Shown here: piece after piece, positions 1 to 9,974 of the stretch
How positions within the stretch are numbered: the first letter of the stretch is position 1
Layout of the letters: every line of letters begins with the position of its first letter
Source: Stomoxys calcitrans
Taxonomy: Eukaryota > Arthropoda > Insecta > Diptera > Muscidae
DNA length: 64,000 nucleotides
Direction: 5' to 3'
Assembly (NCBI RefSeq): GCF_963082655.1
Contig: NC_081555.1
Location: 92,271,819-92,335,818, forward strand
Notes under the pieces: generated by a model
Database searches by the model: none
What the model saw: only the letters and a program-made list of their open reading frames with translations
Told to the model about the DNA's origin: nothing
Position numbers and translations under genes: made by a program

Positions 1-1445
1 TTGACTTTCTTGCCCTTTCCAAAATGTTAGAATTGAACTTCAATTTCCTTTCCAGCAAAACACCCAGGTATTTTGCACTTTCTGTAAATGAAACATTCTC
101 TCCACCCAAGGAAACAGGTTCCACTGTAGGCAACTTGTATCTCCAGCTGAAAAGAACTACTTCTGTCTTGCACGAATTTATACCTAGACCACTGTCGGTA
201 GACTACTTTGCTGTTGCACGTTGGACTTCCTGAAGTATATCTCTTACAGTGCTGGAAAACTTTCCCCTAACCGTAATTGCCACGTCATCAGCATACGCGA
301 CCACTTTTACGCCTTTTTCTTCCAGAGACAATAATATATTGTTAATGACTATATTCCAAAGTAGAGGAGACAGTACACCTCCTTAAGGTGTTCTTTTGTT
401 GACCCATCTTTTTTGATCCGCAGATTCCAAGCCTGCCGTAATGTATCTTTTAGTAAGTAAGTTATTCATAAACTTTCATACGGTAGACTTGATGCCTAGA
501 AACTCTAAGTCCTTCGTGATTGACGTCGGTTTAACATTAATGAAAGCACCTTCAATGTCAAGAAATGCTACCATTGCATATTCCTTGACAGCGAGAGAAC
601 CCTCTATGTAGCCGACTAGGTCGTGAAGGGCTGTTTCAGTGGATTTGCCTCTAACTACAATAAATACATGGTGCCGCCGCGACAGGCGATCTCCAGGTAT
701 CTTTGCCCTAAGATATGTTTCTATCGACTTCTCAAGAGTCTTCAGCATAAAGGATGACAGACTAATAGGACGGAAATCTTTCGCCTTCGTGTGGTAGGGT
801 TTTTCTGCTTTCGGAATGAAAATTACCTTAGTGTCCACAGGTATATACGACATGCTGATACAAGCAGAGTATATCTCCCTAAGTCAAGGAGCCAGTGTAT
901 CGGACACAGCATGTAATTAAACCGGTTTTAGAACATCACTGCCTGGGGACTTAAAGAAGTCTAAACTTCCTATCGCCCAAAGGACAAAATTTCCCTAATA
1001 TCCTTCGACGAATACACACCAGTGATAACCTCTTCTGGCGCCACGTTATCCGTTGGAGAGTTTCCCGTAAAATGTGTATCAACGAGTAGTAGAACTACTC
1101 GTTGATACAGTTTCCTCACTATACATTCTCTGACTTCTGAATATACCACACCGTAATAGGTCTAGAGGACAGAATTCCTCAGATGTATCCTCCACGGAGC
1201 TGCAGAATTCCATTAAGGATTTGTTTTGAGCCTTCCTCAGCCCGCCCTCATATTTTGTTAGCTCAGCTTTAAAGACGTCCCAATTTTGTGATGCCCTTGT
1301 GGCTTTCGCTCTGTTGAAGAGTTTTCTGCAGTCCTTCCATAGACCAACCTGTTCTGGGGTCCACCATGGCGGTCGCTGTTTTCCTCTGACTTGGGCATGC
1401 TGACACAAGTGAGTTATTCAGGACCTTCGTGATCGGCTTGACCAT
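1..1445 (-). pseudogene. LINE-A copy 1: RT and EN-RT linker, broken
   Basis: This is a degenerate non-LTR retrotransposon ORF2 read on the minus strand and cut by the window edge. The segment at 1410-1079 holds the EN-RT linker (RGKQRPPWWTPEQ region). The segment at 853-476 holds RT fingers and palm, with the DFRPISLSS motif and a VAFLDIEGAF aspartate motif. At about 300-260 the minus strand reads VVAYADDVAITVRG, the catalytic YADD box, and towards position 1 it continues into the thumb (SAKYLGVLLERKLKF). Several stops and frameshifts separate the blocks, so it cannot make one protein. The same family recurs at 3958-4165, 6220-10720 and 40765-43950, where an RNase H-like WMPGHRDILGN block also occurs. 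EN-RT-RNase H order and the motif wording suggest the LOA/I group; the clade is inferred. Confidence 0.85.
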
Positions 1446-1499
1446 TATGTAAAATCGGTTTATAAATTCACCTTTTATAGGCCTAAAACCTTAAATCGA

Positions 1500-2115
1500 G
1501 ATATCGGTATGTATGGCAGCTATATCCGAATCTGGACTGATCTGGTCCGTATTCTGCACTCCTTCCATAGACCAACTGGGATGCCGAGGAGCCATACACA
1601 ACGTGGTATACAAAATTTCAGCGAAATCGGACAATAAATGAGCCTGTTATGGGTCCAAGACTTTAAATCGAGAGATCTGTCTATATGGCAGCTATATCCA
1701 AACCTGGACCGATCTTGGCCGTATTCTACAAGGAGCCTAACACAACTCACTATACCAAATTTTAACGAATAATAGGCAATAAGTGCGCCTATCCAATAGC
1801 GGACCATGATGAACAAGGACATCAAAAGACCTTACACAATCGCAGACCAAAATTTCAGCGAAATCGGATAAAAAATTTGAATTTAATGAGCCTTTGACCT
1901 TTAATCGGCAGATCGGTCTATATGGGGGCTATATCAATATATAGTCCGAACTTACCTACCTATGGACAAAAAAAGAATCTGTGCAAAGTTCCAGCTCAAT
2001 ATCTCCATTTTTAATGAGTGTAGCATGATTTCAACAAACTGACGGACAGAAGGAAGGACTGACAGATGGACGGACGGACATGGCTAAATCGTCTAAGATT
2101 TTTACGACGACCAAG
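1500..2115 (-). mobile_element. mini-me type repeat, partial
   Basis: On the minus strand this reads as the head and internal monomers of a mini-me type element: the recurring units ATATAGCTGCCATATAGACCGATC and AAATCGGACAATAAATG, and a head containing the GTCC-rich proto-microsatellite next to 'atggctaaatcgtctaagatt'. The sequence resembles the complete copies at 19892-21660 and 57247-58497 but lacks the hairpin terminus. Confidence 0.7.
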
Positions 2116-2119
2116 AATA

Positions 2120-3645
2120 TTTATCTTATATATAAAATTGAATTTTTGTTTGTTTGTTTTGTCGGTTTGTTTATTTGTTCCGTATAGACTTAAACACTGC
2201 TGAACCGATTACCTTGAAATGTTTAAATTGTGTAGATTGGTCTGGAAGGAAACAAAGGCTAAAAATTTTTTGATATCGGAAGGGGCCCTCCCCCTCAGCC
2301 CAAAAATACTAGCCAAAAATAAATGTGGACTGATCAGGATAATATGGGACTCAAATTAAAGATATTCAGGAGTAGAGTACGAATTTCATATTAAAAATTG
2401 GGTCCAATTAACTGGGAGGCCGTCTCAACCCCAAAACCCCCTAAAATACCCTTTTGGACGATCATGACAATATGGGACTCAAATGAAAGGTTTTCGGGAG
2501 TAGATTGCCAATATGGACATGAAGGAGAAATAAACTTTATAATTTGTTGATTTCGGAAGGGAGCGGACCCTCCCCCGTTACCCAAAAACACCACCGAAAA
2601 TCAAAAGTGGACCGATAAGGACAATATGGATATCAAATAAAAGGTATAGGAAAATAGAATACGAATATGGTATTAAAGTTTGGGTCAAAGTACCCATCGG
2701 GCTGCCCCAACCCCGAAATTCCCCCATACAGACATATTGGACGTTCATGTCAATATGGGCCTCAAATGAAAGGTATTCTGGAGTAAATTACGAATCTGGC
2801 ATACAAAATCAGTTTAAAGTATAGCGGGTCACCCTACCGCCAAAAATGCCTTAAATGGGCATATGACCCATTATGACTATTTGGGACTCGGTTTTTTTTT
2901 CGTTCACTGATTGTGTAAGTTTGTCCGGAAGGAACAAACTTACACTCCAAAAACGCCACCCTAAACCAAAAGTAGACTGATGGGTACAATATGGCTATCA
3001 AGTCAAAGGTATTGAAGACTAGAAAACGAATATCGTATTAAAATTTTGGTCCAAGTACCCAGCAGGCCGCCCCAACCCCAAAACTCCTTTAAACAAATAT
3101 ATTCGGCGTTCCTATCAATATGGGCTAAAATGAAAAGTATTCGGCATTAGATTACACATATGGCATACAAAATTAAGTCGAAGTATGAAAGGTATTTGGG
3201 AACAGATTACCATATGACATTAAAATTTGCTTTCAAGTCCAGAAGGCGCTCCTAAAAATACGTCAAATAGGTTAATTGGCCCATTATGACAATGTATTGA
3301 GAGTAAAAAACAAATTTGATATCCAATTTTGGAGCCAAGTGTTTGGGGGGATATGAAGTTTAGTTTATGGGGTGCTTTAGGGCGTCACCCCCTAAAACTG
3401 AACTTCAAATCCGACTATGGAAAATTTGAGTTCAAATTAATGGGATTTGGGGGTAACGAACGAATTTCATATCCATTTTCAGGACAAAGTACCGGTGGCC
3501 GCCCCAGCCCCAAAACACCCTCCAGAATGTTCATATTTACCGGCCATGGCAATATGGGGCTCAAATTGGAGGGATTTGGGAGTATTGCAAGAATTTGATA
3601 TCCATATTTGAGTCGAAATGTCTGAGCTGCCATCGCTCCCCTAAA
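2120..3645 (-). repeat. Rep-4 repeat, inverted copy
   Basis: A run of degenerate units of the form 'gtggaccgatcaggacaatatgggactcaaatgaaaggtatt', opening with a TTTG-rich stretch. The same repeat appears complete in the opposite orientation at 45683-46868 and 58512-60003, where it starts with AGACTAGCTGACCCGG-like sequence and ends in a CAAACAAACAAAC run. Short ORFs here on either strand are by-products of the repetition. I cannot name the class with confidence. Confidence 0.6.
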
Positions 3646-3734
3646 AAGCACCAGATCTCTCTCGAGATTGGTGATGCGAGTCGTTCGAAATTTTATTGCA
3701 TTCTAACAGTCACCAAGGAGTGATTGAAGGGGGA

Positions 3735-3955
3735 ATAAAAGGGCAGACGATTTGGCAGTGAATGCCAGAGGACTGTCGTCGATAAGCGCGTGGGCGACAA
3801 ACTCATGTAACACTGTGGAACAGAGAAACTGTCGAAAAAAAGTGATCCAAATCGTGAGAGGACTGAAAGGAAGTAAGAAGGAGGTCAGTATAGCTTTTGG
3901 TGTCATAATGGGACACAAACGACTTCGAGCTCACTTATGCAAAATCGGTGCCGTT
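3735..3955 (+). pseudogene. LINE-B RNase H and C-terminal fragment
   Basis: The plus strand encodes ADDLAVNARGL followed by a block ending GSKKEVSIAFGVIMGHKRLRAHLCKIGA, with a short in-frame deletion. It matches the end of the RNase H domain and the post-RNase H region of the better LINE-B copy at 27200-27480 (ADDLAVKVRGL, GSKKEVSIAFGIITGH). It is an isolated scrap inside the region downstream of the stg1-like last exon. Confidence 0.7.
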
Positions 3956-3957
3956 CT

Positions 3958-4165
3958 CAGCTCACCCTTGCATTTTCTTTCTGGCTTTTGTCCTGTTTTC
4001 TGCAGCCCTTACTTAGACCAATCAATTCTGCGGTCCGCCATGGCGGTCGCTGTTAGACTCTTGGCTTAGCTCTAGGACATGATGACACAAGAGAGTCATT
4101 TACAGTTTGCGTGACCCGCTTGACCAGTATGCCTATGTCTTAATCTTTTTCGCCGTGTTGTCTGC
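3958..4165 (-). pseudogene. LINE-A EN-RT linker fragment
   Basis: Reading the minus strand gives an SLVSSCPRAK stretch and then QRPPWRTAELIGLSKGCRK, recognisable as the conserved linker of LINE-A (compare RGKQRPPWWTPEQVGLWKDCRK at 1350). It directly abuts the LINE-B scrap on its left in the opposite orientation, so two LINE families were joined here by rearrangement. Confidence 0.65.
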
Positions 4166-4184
4166 GATGAAATCCATCCAATTT

Positions 4185-4345
4185 ATTTTCTAAAGAAACG
4201 CGATTTTAGAAAATTTCTATAGAAATAAAATTTTTACAAAATTTTCCAAGAAGTATCATTTTGACAAAAAATTTCATACAAAGTAAGTAGAAAATTTTCT
4301 ATCGAAATAACATTTCGGCACAAATTTTGAAAAAAATTTTCTGTA
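4185..4345. repeat. A/T-rich 'attttctatagaaataaaattt' repeat
   Basis: Degenerate tandem copies of a roughly 20-25 bp A/T-rich unit (attttctatagaaata, aaaattttccaag, aaaattttctatcgaaata). Similar units recur at 23815-23930. It has no coding potential. Confidence 0.55.
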
Positions 4346-4593
4346 ATGGATCAATTTGAAGGATTTAGATATCATTTGTAAATATTATCAATTGCCCTAA
4401 AATCATTACAGTTTATATTTTTTTTTGAACCAGTTGCAATTTCTTTGGACATGGTGTAACTGACCAACTCACTTGTTAGGTTTCTTTCACTATATTTGAC
4501 AAAATATTCAATACAATGAGATGGGAATAAAAAAAAAAAGAAAAGATTTGGCCAAAACCAAAAACTTTCTGACCAAAAACGAAATCCAAGAGT

Positions 4594-4599
4594 TTTATT
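4594..4599 (-). terminator. possible poly(A) signal after the stg1-like ORF
   Basis: The minus strand reads AATAAA 15 bases after the TGA stop at 4617-4615. This fits a very short 3' UTR, but the motif is common in AT-rich DNA. It competes with the alternative that a GTGAGT donor at 4618-4613 splices across the stop. Confidence 0.3.
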
Positions 4600-4614
4600 A
4601 AAGACGACTAGCAC

Positions 4615-5977
4615 TCACACTTTCCATTGGAAAATCCACTTACCATCAATCACATATAAATGGTCTTCATTCTCGGTCAATTTCTTAAAGCCATGCTCAT
4701 CGTCATCTTCGTCGTCGTGGTCGCCACCATTGCCACCCAAAGTGGCTGTGAGTAGAGAATCGGCTGCATCATCGCCGTCATCATCGTGGCCAGCCCTGGA
4801 GCCATTGATGTTGGGCGTCAACCCAACATCATCATTAGGGCCGTTCGTAACGTTGCCATCAAGGACACCACCGGCAGCCAGATAGGAGCGATTATTTTCC
4901 CTAGATTTGCTGCCGACTCGAAATTCACTTTGGTTGCCATGGAACTTCCTTGGGGCGGCTTCCAATAGTCTTGGATTGTTATTTTTCGATCTCGAGGTTT
5001 TGTGCCTCTCATCGGAGGCATCTGCATCGGCGACGTTTACCTCCTCAACATCATCGTCATTTTCAATGTAGTAAATATTTTTGGGTTTTGGACGTACGCC
5101 AGCCCTCTTGCAGAACTCTTCGAAAAGTTCATCTTTGGTTTTGCGAATACCTCGCCTGAGGCCGCATAGTTTTTGAGGCTGCTCCTCATCGGCATCGATG
5201 TCCTCCTCAACGCCATTGTGGTGGTCACCGTAGGCGTTTTCTCGCCGCCTCGCATCGTCATCATCACCACCATGATGGACGAGGCGATGCTGGTTTTTGC
5301 CATCAGCTCGGTTGCTTGCTATGGATGTTGCAACATAGAGTTGCTGGTGTTGCTGCTGTTGTCGTTTATTGTACAAATTTTCAAGTTGTTGCTGTTGTAA
5401 TTGCTGCTGTTGCAAGAATTTCCTGGTGTTGTAAAGTTGTTGCTGCTGCTGCTGCTGCTGTTGGTGGTGGTTGCCATCGACAACATTTGTTTGAGTTTCT
5501 GTATCACTGTTGTTGGCGTACATGGTGTTGGTAGCCACATTGCGTCTTCGATTGCCACCGTTGTACCTTTGCTCCTGCGAAGCAGAAGAAGTTTTATTGG
5601 ATGACTTCGCAGTTGCTGTCGCTATCGCTGTTTGGTTTTCACTTAAATCGTCGGCAAAGCTCACATTGTGATGGGTAGCATAAATCTCAGTGGTGGTGGA
5701 TACACTGCGTGTTAAGGGAAATTCTTGCGGTGGATCACTAAATTGTTGTGGCGGCCGTGGTAATGTTTGTATTTGCAATTGATGTAACTGTTGTTGCCGC
5801 TGCTGCTTTTGCTGTTGCAACCCCCCGGCGCCACCCATGCGTATGGTCGATGGTGGTGGCGGTGGCAATGTGGACTCCAGATAAAGTTCATTAAGAGATT
5901 TTGCCAGATTTTTTGAGTGTAAATTACACTTATTTGCCAGTGTGCCTGGTTCCCCTGTACTCTTCTCGAAATAGTAT
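4615..5977 (-). CDS. stg1: stg1-like gene, last visible coding exon (cytoplasmic tail)
   Basis: This exon encodes the C-terminal 453 residues of the joined model (268-720). I start it at 5977, not at the ATG at 6063, because a strong acceptor (pyrimidine-rich tract, TTACAG) precedes 5977. Phase also matches: the previous exon ends in AG and this one starts with A, giving Arg and then YYFEKSTGEPG. The sequence from 6063 to 5978 is then intron. The protein has a Pro run (STLPPPPPS), an RSVSTTTEIYATH segment, several glutamine tracts encoded by CAG/CAA, acidic Asp/Glu runs, and a well-formed island, LRRGIRKTKDELFEEFCKRA followed by GVRPKPKNIYYI. Hydrophobic segments are absent, fitting a cytoplasmic tail. 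It ends ..GKWIFQWKV-stop, but AAAGT/GTGAGT overlaps the stop, so another exon may follow. The long plus-strand ORFs across here are antisense shadows of the CAG repeats. Confidence 0.8.
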
Positions 5978-6219
5978 CTGTAAGAGGACAGTGGCAAAAG
6001 AGCCGAGATGAAAAGAAGAAAAAGAAAATGATTAAAATTTAAGTTGGTGTTCTCGTTTATCATTTAAACTACTTCCAGGAAGTGATAGGATGGAGCTCCT
6101 CAAAGTAGTTTTTGTTTAAAAATTTATAAAATAAAAGTAAGATTCTAAGCTTTAAGATGTCTCTGGTTGATTTTTGTGTAGGGCTTAGAGATCATTTGTA
6201 CCCTATAGGCTGTTGATAA
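5978..6219 (-). other. stg1: stg1-like intron, acceptor side
   Basis: Intron sequence next to the acceptor at 5979-5978, with a long pyrimidine-rich tract on the minus strand. No other feature is seen before the LINE-A copy begins at about 6220. Confidence 0.6.
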
Positions 6220-6729
6220 GAAGTGACTGACATTGTGGTTGCTTCAACAACAAGTTTTGATATTTTGAAAACAGAAACTAAGACTAATGAACTTGGACAA
6301 CTTTTTATTCCCTCCACCACAGGACTCATAGCAAAGGTGGAAAATTTGGATCCTGACTATGGTCCGGTTTCTGCAGATAAATCTCCACCACAACAAGGTC
6401 CTTAGACAGGAGGATTTGGCGTTGTTCTTATCCAGGAACAATGGGTGTGTGGAGAAGTGTTTCGTGGACTAAGAATTCGTGGATTTAAACTGCTCAAGGT
6501 CACGGGGAATGGTAGAAACAGAGCCTGTATTCTTGCAAAGTCTAATCTAAATGTTTTTCTTCTTCCGTGGCTAGGTACTGAAGATTCAGAAGTAGCCAGC
6601 CTTGAATTAAATAGCAAGCCTTGAATTAGATAGCATACGATTCAGAGATCCCGCCTTCAGACTTTAAGTTGCTGTTTAAAGCTAATTCTGCAGGGAAAAT
6701 TTTTGGGAATGATGCAATAACTTCCACCA

Positions 6730-6828
6730 TATGTGGCAGTCGTTTGTACGCACCGGCTTGACCCGATCTAATTCTTCATCAACAAGGGCTGCCGCCTCGG
6801 AACAACACACTGCTACAACAATAACAAC
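6730..6828 (+). mobile_element. LINE-derived micro element, copy 1
   Basis: The segment runs from TGGCAGTCGTTTGTACGCAC through GGGCTGCCGCCTCGG to CACACTGCTACAACAATAAC. The first ~70 bases match the 5' end of the intact LINE at 11457-15030 (TGGCAGCCGGTTGTACGTAC...GGGCTGCCGCCTCAG). The last ~25 match that LINE's extreme 3' end (CTGCTACAACAACAAC). Nothing of the ~3.4 kb between is present. It sits inside LINE-A endonuclease coding sequence. Confidence 0.75.
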
Positions 6829-6832
6829 CGGA

Positions 6833-6930
6833 TATGGCAGCCGGTTGTACATGCCGGATGGACCCGAAGGAGTTCTTCATCAACAAGGGCTGCCGCCTCT
6901 ATATAGCACACTGCTACAGTAACAACAAAC
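6833..6930 (+). mobile_element. LINE-derived micro element, copy 2 (tandem to copy 1)
   Basis: A second copy follows directly in the same orientation: TGGCAGCCGGTTGTACATGC, then AAGGGCTGCCGCCTC, then CACACTGCTACAGTAACAAC. The two copies differ at many positions, so the pair is old, or arose from two insertions rather than a recent duplication. Confidence 0.75.
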
Positions 6931-7278
6931 ATGTATGGATATTCTCCGTACATTAACGAAAGAGGTGAAAGGGGTGGCGTTTTGAAAAAAGGAAATAGAC
7001 CTAACTTTATTACCAGGAACAGGCAAGGATCGAAAGATGTCACCTTAGTATCGGAGAATATCAACAAAAGAATATGTGACTGGAAAGTGTTGGAGGACAA
7101 CTGCCTTTCTCTTCATAGTTAAATAAGTTGCAGCCTTGAAGAGGAAGTGACCCTCGGCCAAACAGAAGAAAGGCGGATTGGGACAAATTTCGGCACACAT
7201 TCTCTACGTCTGTCCCCTCTAGACCTGAAGAGGAAGTGGAAACTGCGAAGAACAAAGACGTAATAGTCAAGCGGATTA

Positions 7279-7578
7279 GAGGCCACCGCAGCACAGAGGT
7301 TTGCCTATGACGCTGAACGCCTGGATTCGAATCCTGGCAAGACCATAGAAATAATATTTACAGCGGTGGTTTCCCCCTCCTAATGGCACATTTGTGAGGT
7401 ACTATGCCATGTAAAACTTCTCTCCAATGAGGTGTCGCACTGCGGCACACCGTTCGGACTCGGCTATAAGAAGGAGACCCCTTATCATTGAGCTTAAACT
7501 TGAATCGGACTGCACTCATTGATATGTGAGAAGTTTGCCTCTGTTCCTTAGTGGAATGTTCATGGGCGAAATTTGCAT
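7279..7578 (+). mobile_element. tRNA-derived SINE
   Basis: The head GAGGCCACCGCAGCACAGAGG contains an A-box-like block, and GGATTCGAATCC is a B box. The body has CACTGCGGCACACCGTTCGG and TATCATTGAGCTTAAACTTG, and the tail ends ATGTTCATGGGCGAAATTTGC. At least ten related copies lie in the window. It interrupts the LINE-A linker. Confidence 0.85.
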
Positions 7579-8136
7579 TTTGGACTGCAAAGTCCCTGAA
7601 TGACTCGCTTGTGTCATCGTGCCCTAGTGCCAAAACTAGGGACAAACAGCGACCGCCATGATGGAACCCACAACTGGTTGCTCTGAGGAAGGGCTGCAGA
7701 GGAAGGGCTGCAGAGGAAGGGTTGCAAAAGGGCGAAAACCACAATTGGACTACACGATTCGGACGTCTATACGGCTGAGCAAAGAAAATACAAGGGCGAG
7801 CTGAGAAAGGCTCACAACAAAACCTGGGTGAATTACTGCAGCTCCGTGGAAAATACATCTGAGGCCCCTAGGCTAAGGAAGATTCTATACTCAAAAACCT
7901 ATTACTGTAGAATACATTCAGAAGTCAGAGAATGTATGGACAATGGTGAAGAAATATTAGAACTAGTCGGTGATACACATTTCCTGTTAAACTCTCCAAC
8001 AAAAAATGTGGCGCCAGAAAAGGTTGTCGCTTGTATATATTCGTCGGGTTTTTTGGGGAAATTGTGTCTGAATCGAAAATTCTTTAAGCGATAAAAAGAG
8101 TCATTTCCTTTAAGTCGCCAGTCCCTGATGATGTAA

Positions 8137-8456
8137 TGAAAATTTGCCCATGAACATTCCATCAAGGAAAGGGGCAGCCATGCTAGCGAAGAGGTTAGCT
8201 TGTCCGCCTATGATGCTGAACGATTGGATTCGAATCCTGGCAAGACCATCAGAACAAAATTTTTTCGGCAGTGGTTATCCCCTCCCAATGCTGCCGACAT
8301 TTGTGAGGTACTATGCCATATAAAAACTTCTCCTCAAAGAGCTGTCGCACTGTTAATTACCATACAGACTCAGCCATAAAAAGGAGGCCCCTTATCATTG
8401 AGTTTAAATTTAAATCTAACAGCACTCATTGATGTGTAAAAAGTTTGCCCCTGTTG
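8137..8456 (+). mobile_element. SINE copy (plus) preceded by a 3' SINE scrap (minus)
   Basis: 8137-8175 is the reverse complement of the SINE 3' end (tttgcccatgaacattcc). From about 8176 a plus-strand copy starts, with a degraded head (gctagcgaagaggttagc), a B box at GGATTCGAATCC and the usual body up to 8456. The two are in opposite orientations. Confidence 0.75.
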
Positions 8457-8582
8457 CCCAGATGATGTATCACCGGTTTTATTACAAGCTGTATGAGATA
8501 GTTTGGCTCCTTGGATAGGGAGATATACTCTGCTTGTCGTATATACCTGTGGGATGGATGGACATACAGGTGGTTGTAATTC

Positions 8583-8722
8583 CAAAGTCAGGGAAACCTT
8601 AACAGGGTCTGGTGCCCATAGATTGTGGCCAACAGTGAGATCACTCAACTACCCATCAGGGAGCACATGCCAGGTCACAGTTGCCGTTGACTCAAAACGA
8701 TGTGCAAACCAGAGAATTGCAT
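8583..8722 (+). pseudogene. fragment of the PHD-EN-RT LINE (linker region)
   Basis: The plus strand reads GSGAHRLWPTVRSLNYPSGS and VAVDSKRCANQRIA. These parallel residues 460-505 of the 1136-aa LINE protein at 11484-14894 (GTGAGKLWATVKSL..., TDPKRCARLFNRQF). It is a small truncated relative of that element. Confidence 0.6.
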
Positions 8723-8990
8723 GAGACCAGAACATTTGGCACTCATTAGCCACTATGGCCAAGCAATTGTCTGTATCGCATGCCACATAAAAACAAAGTT
8801 AGATAGAAACACACGCACATATACCATGGAGTGAGTGGTGCACTGCCATAGGGGCGGGTGTGGAGAATGGTATTACAGTTCTTCTGCATAGGGAGATTAC
8901 CGCCAGGCTTTGGATAACTTCGGTGAAGGTGAATGCGCCACAGGGTGGGGCTATTTTTCCATTGTTATTGAATTTTATTTTCGATGGGAT
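8723..8990 (+). pseudogene. degenerate RT remnant
   Basis: Near 8930-8985 the plus strand reads VNAPQGGAIFPLLLNFIFDG, an RT motif of the TPQGGxLSPLLWN type. The rest has stops in all frames. It may belong to LINE-A, whose later parts resume at 9975. Confidence 0.55.
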
Positions 8991-8995
8991 TCAGT

Positions 8996-9046
8996 AGAAA
9001 CTTGAATCGTACAGCACTCTTTGATAAGTAAGAAGTTTGCCCTTGT
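8996..9046 (+). repeat. SINE 3' fragment
   Basis: AACTTGAATCGTACAGCACT through AGAAGTTTGCCCTTGTT is the 3' body of the SINE with no head. Confidence 0.65.
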
Positions 9047-9047
9047 T

Positions 9048-9545
9048 ATACCCACCACCGAATGATGGGGGTATATTCATTTTGGATGGGGGTATATTCA
9101 TTTTGTCATTGGCAACTCTTCTTGATCGTCGTAAAATCTGAGACGATCTAGCTATGTCCGCCCGTCTGTTGATCCGTCCATCTTCTAGCCTGTTCAAAAC
9201 ATAGTCAAAGTCAAAGATACAGTCTTTAGAGATATTGAGCATAAAATTTGCACAGATTCTTTTGTTTTCCATAGGAAGGTTGAGTGTGAAAATGGGCTTT
9301 ATAGGACTATATCTTGATATAACCGCAATAAGGACCTATCTGCCTATTTAAGGTTTTAGGCCCATAAAAGTCACATTTTTTATTCGATTTTGCTGAAATT
9401 TAAGACATTGAGTTGTGTTAGGTCACAAGACATCCTTCTTCCAGATCGGTATAGATTTGGATATGGCTGCCATATCGACCGATCTCTCGATTTAAGGTCT
9501 TGACACCATAAAAGGTGCATTTATTATCCGATCGATCTAGTCGAT
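9048..9545 (+). mobile_element. mini-me type repeat, 3'-truncated
   Basis: Starts ATACCCACCACCGAATGATG, with a small internal duplication of 'tggatgggggtatattcatttt'. The core 'gacgatctagctatgtccg' and GTCC-rich stretch follow, then the first internal units. The hairpin terminus is missing. Confidence 0.75.
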
Positions 9546-9652
9546 GCAATGACTATTCTCAATGGTGGTGCGATCAGTTCTGTCCTATGAGTCGCATATG
9601 CGGGACCTGGAGGGTAAATAGGGTGGCTATGAGATTTATAAATGGGGCTATG

Positions 9653-9968
9653 GAGGCCACCGAAGCGCAGAGGTTAGCATGTCCGCCTATAAGGCTGAAC
9701 GCCTGAGTTCGAATCCTTGCAGGAACATCGGAAAATTTTTCAGCGGTGGCATAAGGAGAGGATAACCTTATGCTTGCGACATTTGTGAGGTAATTTGCCA
9801 TGTAAAAACTTGTCCCCAGAGAGGTGTCGCTCTGCGACACGCCATTCGGACTCGGCTATAAAAAGGACGTCACTTATTGAGATTAAAATTGAATCGGACG
9901 GCACTCATTGATTTGTGAAAAGTTTGCCCCAGTTCCTTAATGGAATGTACATGGGCATATTTGCATTT
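9653..9968 (+). mobile_element. tRNA-derived SINE
   Basis: Head GAGGCCACCGAAGCGCAGAGG, anticodon-arm region CATGTCCGCCTATAAGGCTG, B box GAGTTCGAATCC, body with GAGAGGTGTCGCTCTGCG, tail ATGTACATGGGCATATTTGC. It lies between a LINE scrap (9540-9650) and LINE-A RNase H sequence. Confidence 0.85.
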
Positions 9969-9974
9969 GCCTGA

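Larger units (their letters stand above)
6220..8582 (+). pseudogene. LINE-A copy 3: EN, linker and start of RT, multiply interrupted
   Basis: Endonuclease coding starts at about 6220. The plus strand reads FGVVLIQEQWVCGEVFRGLR (LIQEPW-type EN motif), then NRACILAKSNLNVFLLPW. The frame is cut at 6730 by two micro elements and resumes at about 6931 (NFITRNRQGSKDVTLVSENI, the end of EN). It is cut again by a SINE at 7279-7578, then resumes at 7579 with the linker (DKQRPP..WNPQLVALRKGC), YCSSVENTSEAPRL and VAPEKVVACIYSSGF. After a further SINE at 8176-8456 it reads DDVSPVLLQAV and LAPWIGRYTLL, the RT approach. Stops and frameshifts are frequent. Order and orientation of the blocks show that one original copy was progressively broken up by insertions. 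Confidence 0.8.

Noticed and set aside
2391..3651. Pro/Gly-rich short ORFs on both strands
   Set aside because: They lie in the degenerate Rep-4 repeat and recur wherever it does.
5173..5604. Leu/Val/Ala-rich plus-strand ORFs
   Set aside because: They are antisense readings of CAG/CAA repeats in the stg1-like tail exon.
5978..6063. N-terminal extension MINENTNLNFNHF... of the stg1-like tail ORF, resembling a signal peptide
   Set aside because: A strong acceptor at 5979-5978 and the phase match with the 10780 exon show that this part is intron. The hydrophobic stretch is the translated pyrimidine tract.
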